Shown here: piece by piece, positions 38,937-46,800 of the stretch
Layout of the letters: each line of letters opens with the position of its first letter
How positions within the stretch are numbered: the first letter of the stretch is position 1
Assembly (NCBI RefSeq): GCF_900177725.1
Contig: NZ_FXAT01000004.1
Coordinates: 62,001-126,000, forward strand
From: Paraburkholderia susongensis
GTDB taxonomy: Bacteria; Pseudomonadota; Gammaproteobacteria; Burkholderiales; Burkholderiaceae
Direction: 5' to 3'
DNA: 64,000 nucleotides
Made by a program: the position numbers and the translations under genes
Notes under the pieces: model-generated
Databases searched by the model: none
The model's input: the letters and a program-made list of their open reading frames with translations, nothing else
What the model was told of the DNA's origin: nothing

Positions 38937-39269
38937 TTAGCCGATAGCCAGCGTAACCGGCTTGCCGATCCGGCTCATCATTTCGACCAGCGTGTCGATC
39001 GTGAACTTGGTGGTTTTCTTGTTGACCACGTCGGAGACACGCGGGCGCGACACCATTAGAATTTCCGCGGCTTCGGCCTGCTTTAGATGATGCTGTTCGA
39101 TCCAGCCGGATAGCTCGGTCATGAGCTGCTCCTTGAGCAGCCGCGTGTCGTTGATCTGCTTTTGCGAGGCCGCGTGCAGGCGCTTCGCTTCCTTCGCGGA
39201 AAAGCCGAGTTCGAGAAACAGATTGGCGCCGGGCTGGGTTACGTGACGAATTCTGGTATCGGTCGTCAT
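38937..39269 (-). CDS. HigA-like antitoxin, XRE-type helix-turn-helix
   Basis: A 110-residue protein with an HTH_37/XRE domain in its C-terminal half (HLKQAEAAEILMVSRPRVSDVVNKKTTKFTIDTLVEMMSRIGKPVTLAI). This is characteristic of antitoxins paired with RelE/HigB-type (Gp49-like) toxins. The N-terminal ~40 residues are helical and probably neutralise the toxin. The gene starts 3 bp after the end of the toxin gene, giving the toxin-first HigBA order. The antitoxin probably binds the palindrome at 39624. Confidence 0.88.
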   Translation of the reverse strand: MTTDTRIRHVTQPGANLFLELGFSAKEAKRLHAASQKQINDTRLLKEQLMTELSGWIEQHHLKQAEAAEILMVSRPRVSDVVNKKTTKFTIDTLVEMMSRIGKPVTLAIG

Positions 39270-39272
39270 TTG

Positions 39273-39611
39273 CTAAGTTTTCCTATCGTTAACGATGGCG
39301 CGGTAGCGCATCTCGGCAATTTTTTTGTCTCGCGCTCCGAGCTTTTGCGTTTTCTTCTGAAAACAATGCAGCACGTAGATCGCCTCGACAAACTTGGTCA
39401 CATACATCACGCGAAAAATGCCGTCTTCGCTCTTGATGCGGATTTCGCGCGTTCCCGCACCGATCGAGTCGAACGCTTTCCAGTCATCGGGGTCGAGTCC
39501 TGCCTGAATCTTGTGGAGCTGAAACCCCGCGCGACGACGTGCTTCTGCAGGAAAGCCGAGCAAATCGCGAAAGCTCGAGCCTAACCAGCGAATTTGTTTT
39601 TCCTGCCCCAT
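39273..39611 (-). CDS. HigB/RelE-type toxin (Gp49-like)
   Basis: A 112-residue protein of the phage-derived Gp49-like/HigB family. Marks are WLGSSFRDLLGFPAEARRRAGFQL, GAGTREIRIKSEDGIFRVMYVTKF and IYVLHCFQKKTQKL, the usual RelE-fold strands with the basic C-terminal KKT segment. Such toxins cleave mRNA on the ribosome. The start at 39611 (MGQEKQIRWLG) is chosen because the promoter and palindrome lie just upstream and earlier ATGs would fall inside them. GGTTATGGGG is a poor ribosome site. It is followed at once by the antitoxin gene. Confidence 0.88.
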   Translation of the reverse strand: MGQEKQIRWLGSSFRDLLGFPAEARRRAGFQLHKIQAGLDPDDWKAFDSIGAGTREIRIKSEDGIFRVMYVTKFVEAIYVLHCFQKKTQKLGARDKKIAEMRYRAIVNDRKT

Positions 39612-39623
39612 AACCGCCTTCGT

Positions 39624-39660
39624 GTATAAAATATTATACGTACCATCCAGCCCGGTCAAG
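39624..39660 (-). promoter_or_regulatory. higBA promoter with palindromic operator
   Basis: GTATAA-AATA-TTATAC is a perfect palindrome at 39624-39639. On the minus strand it contains a perfect TATAAT (39633-39638) with TTGACC at 39654-39659, spacer 15. A palindrome over the -10 directly upstream of the toxin gene is where a HigA-type repressor should bind. The spacer is short for sigma70. Confidence 0.65.
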
Positions 39661-39769
39661 TCCGCTTGAGTGCGCGTGAGTTGAGTGCACCTCACGCGCA
39701 GACAATCGGGCAACGAGCTGTTACGGTACAGAGGCGGTGTGGGGAGCACCATTCGGCCGTTCGGCCAAG

Positions 39770-39801
39770 AAAAAACCCGGTTCGAAGCCGAACCGGGTTT
39801 T
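39770..39801 (-). terminator. Terminator after aroG
   Basis: AAAACCCGGTTCG and CGAACCGGGTTTT form a perfect hairpin around AAGC, 45 bp downstream of the aroG stop on the minus strand. The symmetric A/T flanks could also work on the plus strand. Confidence 0.88.
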
Positions 39802-39846
39802 CTACGGATTACTAACGAGCTGCCGAAGCAGCGACAAAACAGGCAT

Positions 39847-40920
39847 TCAGTTGCCGCTGCCGCGCGCCACGCGGCGCTGCTTGACCGCTTCTGCGAGACC
39901 TTCGAGCACGGCGACGCTTTCGTCCCAGCCGATGCACGCGTCGGTAATGCTCTGGCCGTACGTGAGCGCGCAGCCTTCCTGCAGATCCTGGCGGCCCGCC
40001 ACGAGGTGCGATTCCACCATCACGCCGACGATCCGCTCGTCGCCCGTGGCAATCTGGCGGCCGATGTCCGCGCACACCGGAATCTGGTTCTCGTGCTTCT
40101 TCGAACTGTTCGCATGGCTCGCATCGATCATCAGACGCGCGGCGAGCCCAGCCTTGCCGATGTCCGCGCAGGCCGCATTGACGCTGTCCGCATCGTAGTT
40201 CGGCGTCTTGCCGCCGCGCAGGATCACGTGGCAATCCTCATTGCCTGCGGTCGACACGATGGCCGAATGACCGCCCTTCGTGACCGACAGAAAATGGTGC
40301 GGCTGCGAGGCGGCCTTGATCGCGTCGACGGCGATCTTCACGTTGCCGTCCGTGCCGTTCTTGAAGCCGACCGGGCACGACAGCCCCGAAGCGAGTTCGC
40401 GGTGCACCTGCGACTCGGTGGTGCGCGCGCCGATCGCGCCCCACGAGATCAGGTCGGCGATGTATTGCGGGCTGATCATGTCGAGGTATTCGGTGCCTGC
40501 CGGCAGGCCGAGTTCGTTGATGTGCAACAGCAACTCGCGCGCGGTGCGCAGACCGTCGTTGATCTTGAAGCTGTTGTCCATGTGCGGGTCGTTGATGAGA
40601 CCCTTCCAGCCCACCGTCGTACGCGGTTTTTCGAAGTACACGCGCATCACGATTTCGAGTTCGCCGGCAAAGCGCTTGCGCTGCCCGATCAGACGTCCAG
40701 CGTATTCGATTGCGGCCTTCGGATCGTGAATCGAGCACGGTCCGATCACGACGATCAGGCGGTCATCCATGCCGTGGAGAATGCGATGCATCGCGTTGCG
40801 CGAGTCGTAGATCACGTTGGACACTGTCTCGTCGCACGGGAATTCGCGGATCAGGTGAGCGGGCGGCGTGAGTTCTTTCAATTCGCGGATGCGGACATCG
40901 TCGGTATTGTGCGGGGGCAT
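39847..40920 (-). CDS. aroG: 3-deoxy-7-phosphoheptulonate (DAHP) synthase, class I
   Basis: A 357-residue type I-alpha DAHP synthase, condensing PEP and erythrose-4-phosphate as the first step to chorismate. Start at 40920 follows AGGAGAATCCC and gives MPPHNTDDVRIRELKELTPP. Motifs: VVIGPCSIHDPKAA (metal Cys), FEKPRTTVGWKGLINDPHMD, SCPVGFKNGTDGNVKIA, LMIDASHANSSK (His) and GVMVESHLVAG (Glu). The feedback effector (Phe, Tyr or Trp) cannot be decided by eye. The message has a ~310-base leader from the promoter at 41239, containing a leader peptide gene with aromatic codons and a terminator, so transcription attenuation is strongly suggested. Confidence 0.96.
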   Translation of the reverse strand: MPPHNTDDVRIRELKELTPPAHLIREFPCDETVSNVIYDSRNAMHRILHGMDDRLIVVIGPCSIHDPKAAIEYAGRLIGQRKRFAGELEIVMRVYFEKPRTTVGWKGLINDPHMDNSFKINDGLRTARELLLHINELGLPAGTEYLDMISPQYIADLISWGAIGARTTESQVHRELASGLSCPVGFKNGTDGNVKIAVDAIKAASQPHHFLSVTKGGHSAIVSTAGNEDCHVILRGGKTPNYDADSVNAACADIGKAGLAARLMIDASHANSSKKHENQIPVCADIGRQIATGDERIVGVMVESHLVAGRQDLQEGCALTYGQSITDACIGWDESVAVLEGLAEAVKQRRVARGSGN

Positions 40921-41069
40921 GGGATTCTCCTGAATCGGTTCTAGCGTGTTCGCGCTGGCAACGGCGGCTCGATGAAACAGCGATGCCAGAGCGGACGGCA
41001 ATCAAAAAGTGTTCAACGACAAAGTGTCAAAGTTCGTTTGGAAAACGAGGGTCTCAAAAGCGTGAGGCG

Positions 41070-41101
41070 AAAAAAAACCGCCAGGCTGGCTGGCGGTTTT
41101 T
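41070..41101 (-). terminator. aroG attenuator terminator hairpin
   Basis: On the minus strand AAAAACCGCCAG (41101-41090) pairs with CTGGCGGTTTTT (41084-41073) over a 5-base loop and ends in eight T. It lies 150 bp before the aroG ATG and 27 bp after the leader-peptide stop. Its 5' arm (41096-41089, CCGCCAGC) is also exactly complementary to 41152-41145 in the leader ORF, so an antiterminator can form instead. Confidence 0.85.
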
Positions 41102-41127
41102 CGGGAATTCTCGGTGTCCTGCGTGCA

Positions 41128-41196
41128 CTAACACCCCTCTCGATCCGCCAGCGGTCTGAGATACCAAAAAAAGTAAAAGTAAAACTTGGCGGACAT
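41128..41196 (-). CDS. Leader peptide for aroG, 22 residues with eight consecutive aromatic residues
   Basis: A minus-strand ATG at 41196 opens 22 codons ending in TAG at 41128. Residues 5-12 read FYFYFFWY: four Phe, three Tyr and one Trp in a row, which is not expected by chance. Codons 2-4 contain TCCGCCA (segment 1), which pairs with TGGCGGA in codons 16-18 (segment 2). Segment 2 also pairs with the 5' arm of the terminator (segment 3). This is the order needed for ribosome-mediated attenuation: stalling on the aromatic codons would cover segment 1 and favour 2:3 antitermination. The upstream ribosome site is weak (no clear AGGAG), which is the main reservation. Confidence 0.8.
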   Translation of the reverse strand: MSAKFYFYFFWYLRPLADREGC

Positions 41197-41238
41197 GGCG
41201 AAATGGAATGTGTCGCTGGTCAAAAAAGGGTGACTGAC

Positions 41239-41268
41239 TTTATAACCCGGTACGGGCTCGGCTGACAA
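41239..41268 (-). promoter_or_regulatory. Sigma70-like promoter for the aroG leader
   Basis: On the minus strand TTGTCA (41268-41263) and TATAAA (41244-41239) are separated by 18 bp. Transcription would start near 41230, about 35 bases before the leader ATG and ~310 bases before aroG. It lies just beyond the tldD terminator. Confidence 0.65.
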
Positions 41269-41280
41269 GCCGGGGCGCGC

Positions 41281-41330
41281 AAAAACGCGGAAAATCCGCA
41301 CGCTTCACGCTTTTTGTGCATGAAGCGTGC
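41281..41330 (-). terminator. tldD terminator region
   Basis: Two stems lie 14-63 bp after the tldD stop. GCACGCTTCA (41330-41321 complement) pairs with TGAAGCGTGC over 13 bases. Immediately after on the minus strand GCGGA-TTT-TCCGC is followed by GTTTTT (41299-41281). This separates tldD transcription from the aroG leader promoter. Confidence 0.75.
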
Positions 41331-41343
41331 ATGTTCCGCCGAA

Positions 41344-42810
41344 TCAGGCCGTGCCGCCCACGGTCATCCGTTCGATGCGCAGCGTCGGTTGGCCGACGCC
41401 CACCGGCACGCTCTGACCTTCCTTGCCGCATACGCCGACGCCCGAATCGAGCTTCATGTCGTTGCCGATCATCGTGACGTACTTGAGCGATTCCGGGCCG
41501 CTGCCGATCAGCGTTGCGCCCTTGACCGGGTACGTGATCTTGCCGTTTTCGATCATGTACGCCTCCGAGGCCGAGAACACGAACTTGCCGTTCGTGATGT
41601 CGACCTGGCCGCCGCCGAAGTTCACCGCATACAGGCCGTTCTTCACGGACGCGAGAATTTCCTGCGGATCCTTGTCGCCGTTGAGCATATAGGTGTTGGT
41701 CATGCGCGGCATCGGCAGCGCGGCGTACGATTCGCGGCGCGCGTTGCCCGTGACCGGCATATTCATGAGACGCGCGTTGAGCGTGTCCTGGATGTAGCCC
41801 TTCAGGATGCCGTCCTCGATCAGCGTCGTGCACTGGGTCGGGTTGCCTTCGTCGTCGATATTGAGCGAGCCGCGGCGGTTCGGCAGCGTGCCGTCGTCGA
41901 CCACCGTCACGCCCTTGGCCGCGACCTGCTCGCCGATGCGTCCCGCGAATGCCGACGAACCCTTGCGGTTGAAGTCGCCTTCGAGCCCGTGGCCGATCGC
42001 TTCGTGCAGCAGCACGCCGGGCCAGCCTGGGCCGAGCACGACGGTCATCGCGCCGGCCGGCGCCGGACGCGCGTCGAGGTTGACGAGCGCCGCGTGCACC
42101 GCGTCGTCGACGTAGCGCGACAGCACTTCGTCGGTGAAATAGCCGTAGTCGAAGCGGCCGCCGCCGCCGCCGCTGCCGATTTCGCGGCGGCCGTTCTGCT
42201 CGGCGATCACCGTGACCGACACGCGCACGAGCGGCCGGATGTCAGCCGCGAAGCCGCCGTCGCTGCGCGCGACGAGCACCACGTCGTATTCGCCGGCAAG
42301 GCCCGCCATCACCTGCTGGATACGCGGATCGCGCCCGCGCGCCATCTGCTCGATGCGCTCGAGCAGCTTGACCTTCGCGGTGGCGTCGAGCGAATGGAGC
42401 GGGTCGGACGGCAGGTACAGATCGCGCCCGGCGATGCCGGTCAGCGACGAAGCGACCTTGATCTTCTGCTTGCCGCCGCCGGCCTTGGCGATCGCGCGCG
42501 TGGCGATGGCCGCCTGGCGGATCGCTTCGGGCGAGAGGTCGTCCGAGTAGGCGAACGCGGTGCGGTCGCCCGACACGGCGCGCACGCCGACGCCCTGATC
42601 GATGCTGAAGCTGCCCGACTTCACGATGCCTTCCTCGAGGCTCCACGCTTCGCTGCGGGTGGCCTGGAAGTACAGGTCCGCGTAGTCGACGCGGTGCGTG
42701 AAGATTTCGGCGAGCGTGCGCGTGAGCAGCGACTCGTCGAGGCCGTAAGGCGTAAGGAGGATGTCCTTGGCGGCGGCGAGATTACGGATACCGGGTTCGA
42801 TGATATTCAT
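41344..42810 (-). CDS. tldD: Metalloprotease TldD
   Basis: A 488-residue TldD. The zinc motif HEAIGH (H269, E270, H274) in GPGWPGVLLHEAIGHGLEGDF is intact, and a later Cys (GVGVCGKEG) completes the site as in known TldD structures. With TldE (PmbA, not in the window) it forms a cytosolic heterodimer that degrades unfolded short peptides and processes microcins or gyrase-toxin-type substrates. It lies 87 bp downstream of the nitrilase gene in the same direction, an arrangement conserved in betaproteobacteria (yhdP-nitrilase-tldD). Confidence 0.96.
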   Translation of the reverse strand: MNIIEPGIRNLAAAKDILLTPYGLDESLLTRTLAEIFTHRVDYADLYFQATRSEAWSLEEGIVKSGSFSIDQGVGVRAVSGDRTAFAYSDDLSPEAIRQAAIATRAIAKAGGGKQKIKVASSLTGIAGRDLYLPSDPLHSLDATAKVKLLERIEQMARGRDPRIQQVMAGLAGEYDVVLVARSDGGFAADIRPLVRVSVTVIAEQNGRREIGSGGGGGRFDYGYFTDEVLSRYVDDAVHAALVNLDARPAPAGAMTVVLGPGWPGVLLHEAIGHGLEGDFNRKGSSAFAGRIGEQVAAKGVTVVDDGTLPNRRGSLNIDDEGNPTQCTTLIEDGILKGYIQDTLNARLMNMPVTGNARRESYAALPMPRMTNTYMLNGDKDPQEILASVKNGLYAVNFGGGQVDITNGKFVFSASEAYMIENGKITYPVKGATLIGSGPESLKYVTMIGNDMKLDSGVGVCGKEGQSVPVGVGQPTLRIERMTVGGTA

Positions 42811-42897
42811 GCGAAGTATGTTCTGCTCGATACGAATGGGTCGGGTAGCGCCTCGGCCACTATATGCGTGGCGGGCGCCGCAGTTTCAATGCCGGTT

Positions 42898-43761
42898 TCA
42901 GGCCAGCACGCGATGACGCCATGCCGGCAGGCTCTGCCGCACTTCGTCGATGCGCGCGCGTTCGATGTTGCCCGCGACCACGCCGGCGCCTTCGTCGCGC
43001 ACCGCGACGATCTCGCCCCACGGGTCGATCAGCATGCTGTGGCCCCACGTGCGGCGGCCGTTTTCATGTTTGCCGCCTTGCGCGGCGGCGAGCACGTAGC
43101 ACTGGTTTTCGATCGCGCGGGTGCGCAGCAGCAGCTCCCAGTGCGCGCGGCCGGTCGTGTAGGTGAACGCGGACGGCACGACGATCAGCGCGCAGTCACC
43201 CATGCGCCGGTACAGCTCGGGAAAGCGCAGATCGTAGCAGACCGACAGGCCTACCCGGCCGAACGGCGCCTCGAAGCCGCGCACCTCGGTGCCGGGGCGG
43301 ATCGTGCGGGCCTCGTCGAACGATTCTTCGCCTTTCTCGAAGTTGAAGAGGTGAATCTTGTCGTAGCGCGCGGCTTCGTTGCCGTGCGGGTCGAACACGA
43401 GCGTCGTGTTCAGCACGCGCGAGGCTTCCGGCGCGATCAGCGGCAGCGTGCCGCCGATCACCCAGATCTTGTGGCGGCGCGCGGCGTCGGCGAGAAAACG
43501 CTGGATCGGGCCGTCTTTATAGGGCTCGCGCACGGCCAGCTTGTCCGTGTCCTTGAAACCCATGAAGCAGAAGTATTCGGGCAGCAGCACGAGCTGCGCG
43601 CCGTCGGCGGCGGCTTCGTCGATCAGGCGTTGCGCTTCGGCGAGATTGCGTTCGCGCTCCGGCGTGCTCACCATCTGCAGCGCGGCGACCCGGAAAGGGC
43701 TGGCGAAGGAGCCGCTGGATGCCGCGGCGGGCGGAGATGAAGAGACGTGTGTTTCGCTCAT
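42898..43761 (-). CDS. Nitrilase-superfamily amidase (deaminated-glutathione amidase-like)
   Basis: A 287-residue carbon-nitrogen hydrolase with the Glu-Lys-Cys triad E62 (LLPEYF), K135 (YDKIHLF) and C175 (SVCYDLRFPELYR). The sequence around the cysteine and the YDKIHLFNF block match the Nit1/YbeM branch, which hydrolyses deaminated glutathione formed by transaminase side reactions. The N-terminal ~20 residues (SSSPPAAASSGSFAS) are a Ser/Ala extension. It lies between yhdP and tldD, 83 bp from yhdP. The substrate is inferred from family. Confidence 0.9.
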   Translation of the reverse strand: MSETHVSSSPPAAASSGSFASPFRVAALQMVSTPERERNLAEAQRLIDEAAADGAQLVLLPEYFCFMGFKDTDKLAVREPYKDGPIQRFLADAARRHKIWVIGGTLPLIAPEASRVLNTTLVFDPHGNEAARYDKIHLFNFEKGEESFDEARTIRPGTEVRGFEAPFGRVGLSVCYDLRFPELYRRMGDCALIVVPSAFTYTTGRAHWELLLRTRAIENQCYVLAAAQGGKHENGRRTWGHSMLIDPWGEIVAVRDEGAGVVAGNIERARIDEVRQSLPAWRHRVLA

Positions 43762-43844
43762 GAGCGTGTAGAAAGGCTCCCGGCAGGGCGGCGGCGTGAG
43801 GCGCGGGCGCCGTGAGCGTCGTTCAGGGCTGGCTCGAACGCTGC

Positions 43845-46800
43845 TTAGTGCGCTTCCACGGTCGAAGCCGGAGCGTCCATCTTACCCCGTTCGGTCGTCA
43901 CCCGCTCGACGTGCGGTTTCGCCCACGAGCCGCTGATCGCGTAGTCGCGCGCGAACACGTGCGACACGGAATGCGAGAGCGCGATGTCGGCCACCAGCGC
44001 GCCGAGGCCGAACAGCGGATTGACGATCGTCGCGGCGATCACCCCGGCGCCAGCGCTGACGGTTGGCACGACGTGCAGATGCAGGTCCTGGGTCTTTTGC
44101 GCGATATCGACCGAGCCCGCCATCTCGGCGCGCGCCGGCGCGGTCACCATCCTGAAGTCGTCCGTGCGGGCGATGCCGTTGTGAATCTGCGCGGTGCCGG
44201 TCACGCTCGAGAACGGCAGCCCTTCGCCGATCACGTCGCGAAAGTCGAGCGTGGCGATGCGCGCAAGGCTTTGCAGGCTCAGCACGCCGAGCAGCGTCGC
44301 GACGCCCGGATCGACCTTGAGGATCTGGCCGTGGCGCAGATCGAGCGCGAGTTTGCCGTTGAGCGTCGAATAATCGATCGTGGCCGGGCCGCCTTGCCAC
44401 ATCGCCTCGCCTGCAAGCGAGCCGCTGCCGCCCTTGAGCGTCTTCGGCAGGCCGAAGCGTTCGAGCAGCGCGCCCGCGTCCTTCACGTCGAGCTTGAAAT
44501 CGAACATGGCGCGGCGCGGCTTGGTTTCGTCGGCGGAATTGCCGAATTCCGTCGACGTGCGCCAGTTTCCGGTGGCGCTCAGCGTTGCGGCGGGGTTGGT
44601 GACGTCGAACTTGTCGAGCTGCCAGACCGGCACGCCGTTTTCCTCGAAGTTGTGCGCGTTGACCGCCAGCCGGCCGATGTTGCGGTCGTGCACGATCAGT
44701 TCGTCCACGACGAGATCGACCGACGGCATGTTCTGCGCGGGCGCCGACATCGCCGGGCCGAGCAGGTCCTTGTCCGCGACCGACGGAATCACGAGGCGCG
44801 CAAAGCGCGCCTGCAGCGAGCCGGGCGAGTCGCGGGTCACGCCCGGCAGCCACGACACGTGGCCCGACACCTGGCTCGACGCGATGTTGGCCTGCCAGGT
44901 GCGGTCCGTGTGCGACGCGCCGACGATCACGTTGTCCCAGTGGCGCTTGAGCAGGGTCAGCGTGTCGATGTGCAGCGCGAAGCGGCTCGGCAGGAACTGC
45001 GTGAGCGCGGGGTTCGGCGCGGCCGGCGGGGTGGCGGCAGACGCCGCGGCTGGCGCGGCAGCCGCAGTGCCTGCGTTGGCGCTCGCCGTGGGCGCGCTGG
45101 CGTTGCCGTTGTTGCGCAACTGCGTGGCGAGCGCGCGCCACGCGTCGGCGTCGAACTCCTTCACGTCGACCGCGGCGACCACTCCTTCGGACGGCAGATC
45201 CGCTGGCCGGTTCACGCCGATCGCGCCGCGCACGACAGTTGGAGGCGTGTTGGGCTGCACTTTCGGCTGATAGCGCAGCAGATACGCGGCCGCGACCGGC
45301 CCGAACGTGAGGTCGGCGCGCTCGAGGCCGGCTTCGCCCGGTGCGGTCGACGGATTCACGGCGAAGTGCAGCGGCATCGGCGTGCCGAGCGGCTTGTTGA
45401 AGGGCGCCGGGAAGTCGAGCGCGAGACCGGTCAGATCGGAATTCGCGCTCACTTCGGGCAAACGTCCCTTGGCGCCGCTGACATTCAGCGCATAAGGCGC
45501 GCTGCCGCTCATGCGCGTGAACACCTGCGCGGCCGGGCCATGCAGATTGAGGCCGCGTGCGGCATCGACGGCGATATGGCCGTTGAGCGCGAGCGCGTAC
45601 GTGCCGTTCTGGCGCAAGCCGCCGTTCGCATGCATGTCGCCGCCGAGGAACTGCCCGGAGAGCCGCTCGACCTGGGCCGTGTGCTCCGTGAAGCGCACCC
45701 GGCCGTTCAGTTGCGACAGCGGCGGCACGTTGTCGACGCTCAGGCGGTTGTTCAGGAAGCCCAGCGCGCCTTCCACGCCGATATGCGGCTTCGGCGTGCG
45801 CGGGATCGTCAGCTTGAGCGCGAGCGACGCGGAACCGTCGGCGCGGATTTTCTCGGTCTGGTGCCGCGCCATGATGCCGAGCGAGCTGCCGTTCACGTAG
45901 TCGAGCATGTCGGCAAGCGGGCCGCGCCCATTGCCCTGGATGACGAGGTTCGAGCTTTTCGTGCCGAGATCGTCGATCCTGCCGTTCACGCCGGTCAGCG
46001 CGACGCGCCGGTAACGCCCGCGATCGATGTCGAAGCGCAGCACGTTCTGCTTCAGCTCGAACACGCCGTCGATGCCGTCGAGCGGCGGCCAAACGTTTGG
46101 CGTGCCGTTGCGCATATTGCGCGGCGGATACGGCGTCGGATCGAACTTGCCGCCCGTGAACGGCGCGACGATATGGAAGAGGCCCGCGTCGGGGTCGCGC
46201 GAATAGGGGAACTTGGTCAGGTCGCCATGCACTTCGATCGTGCCGCCGCGCGAGACGCCCGCCTGCAGTCCGTGGCCCAGATAGATGCGCAGCTTTTCGC
46301 TGATGCTGGTCGGCAGATAGCGGGCAATGCGCGTCACCTGCGCGCGCTCGAAGTCGGCTTTCAGGTCGAGCGAGCCGCGGCCGTGGCCCGGGTTGCTGTA
46401 GTTCGCGGTGGCGGTGGCCGCGACGTCGGCGTTCGAGACGGCGAAATCGGCGAGCTTGATGCTGAAGGCCGGGTGGGTGTCGCCGGCCGCCTTCGTGCCC
46501 ATGGTCCAGTCGGCGCGGCCGTGCAGACGGTCGAGCTTCAGGCGCGGATCGTCGAACACGCCCGGCAGCGTGATCGCCACGTTCGAGGTGTCGAGGAGCG
46601 CGTGGCCGCCTTTTTCGTTGGCGTCGACGTTGCCCCAGAGGTTTTCGATGCCCGGTATCCCCGCGCGCGGGTGGCCGCGCGGCGAGAGTCCAGGCGGCGG
46701 CTCCTGGGCGGCGAAGCTGATGCCCTGCAGATCGCCCTTGAAGCGATAGCGCTCGATCGGCTCCGCGCCCTCCGGCCGACGGTCGCTGCCCACCTCGCCG

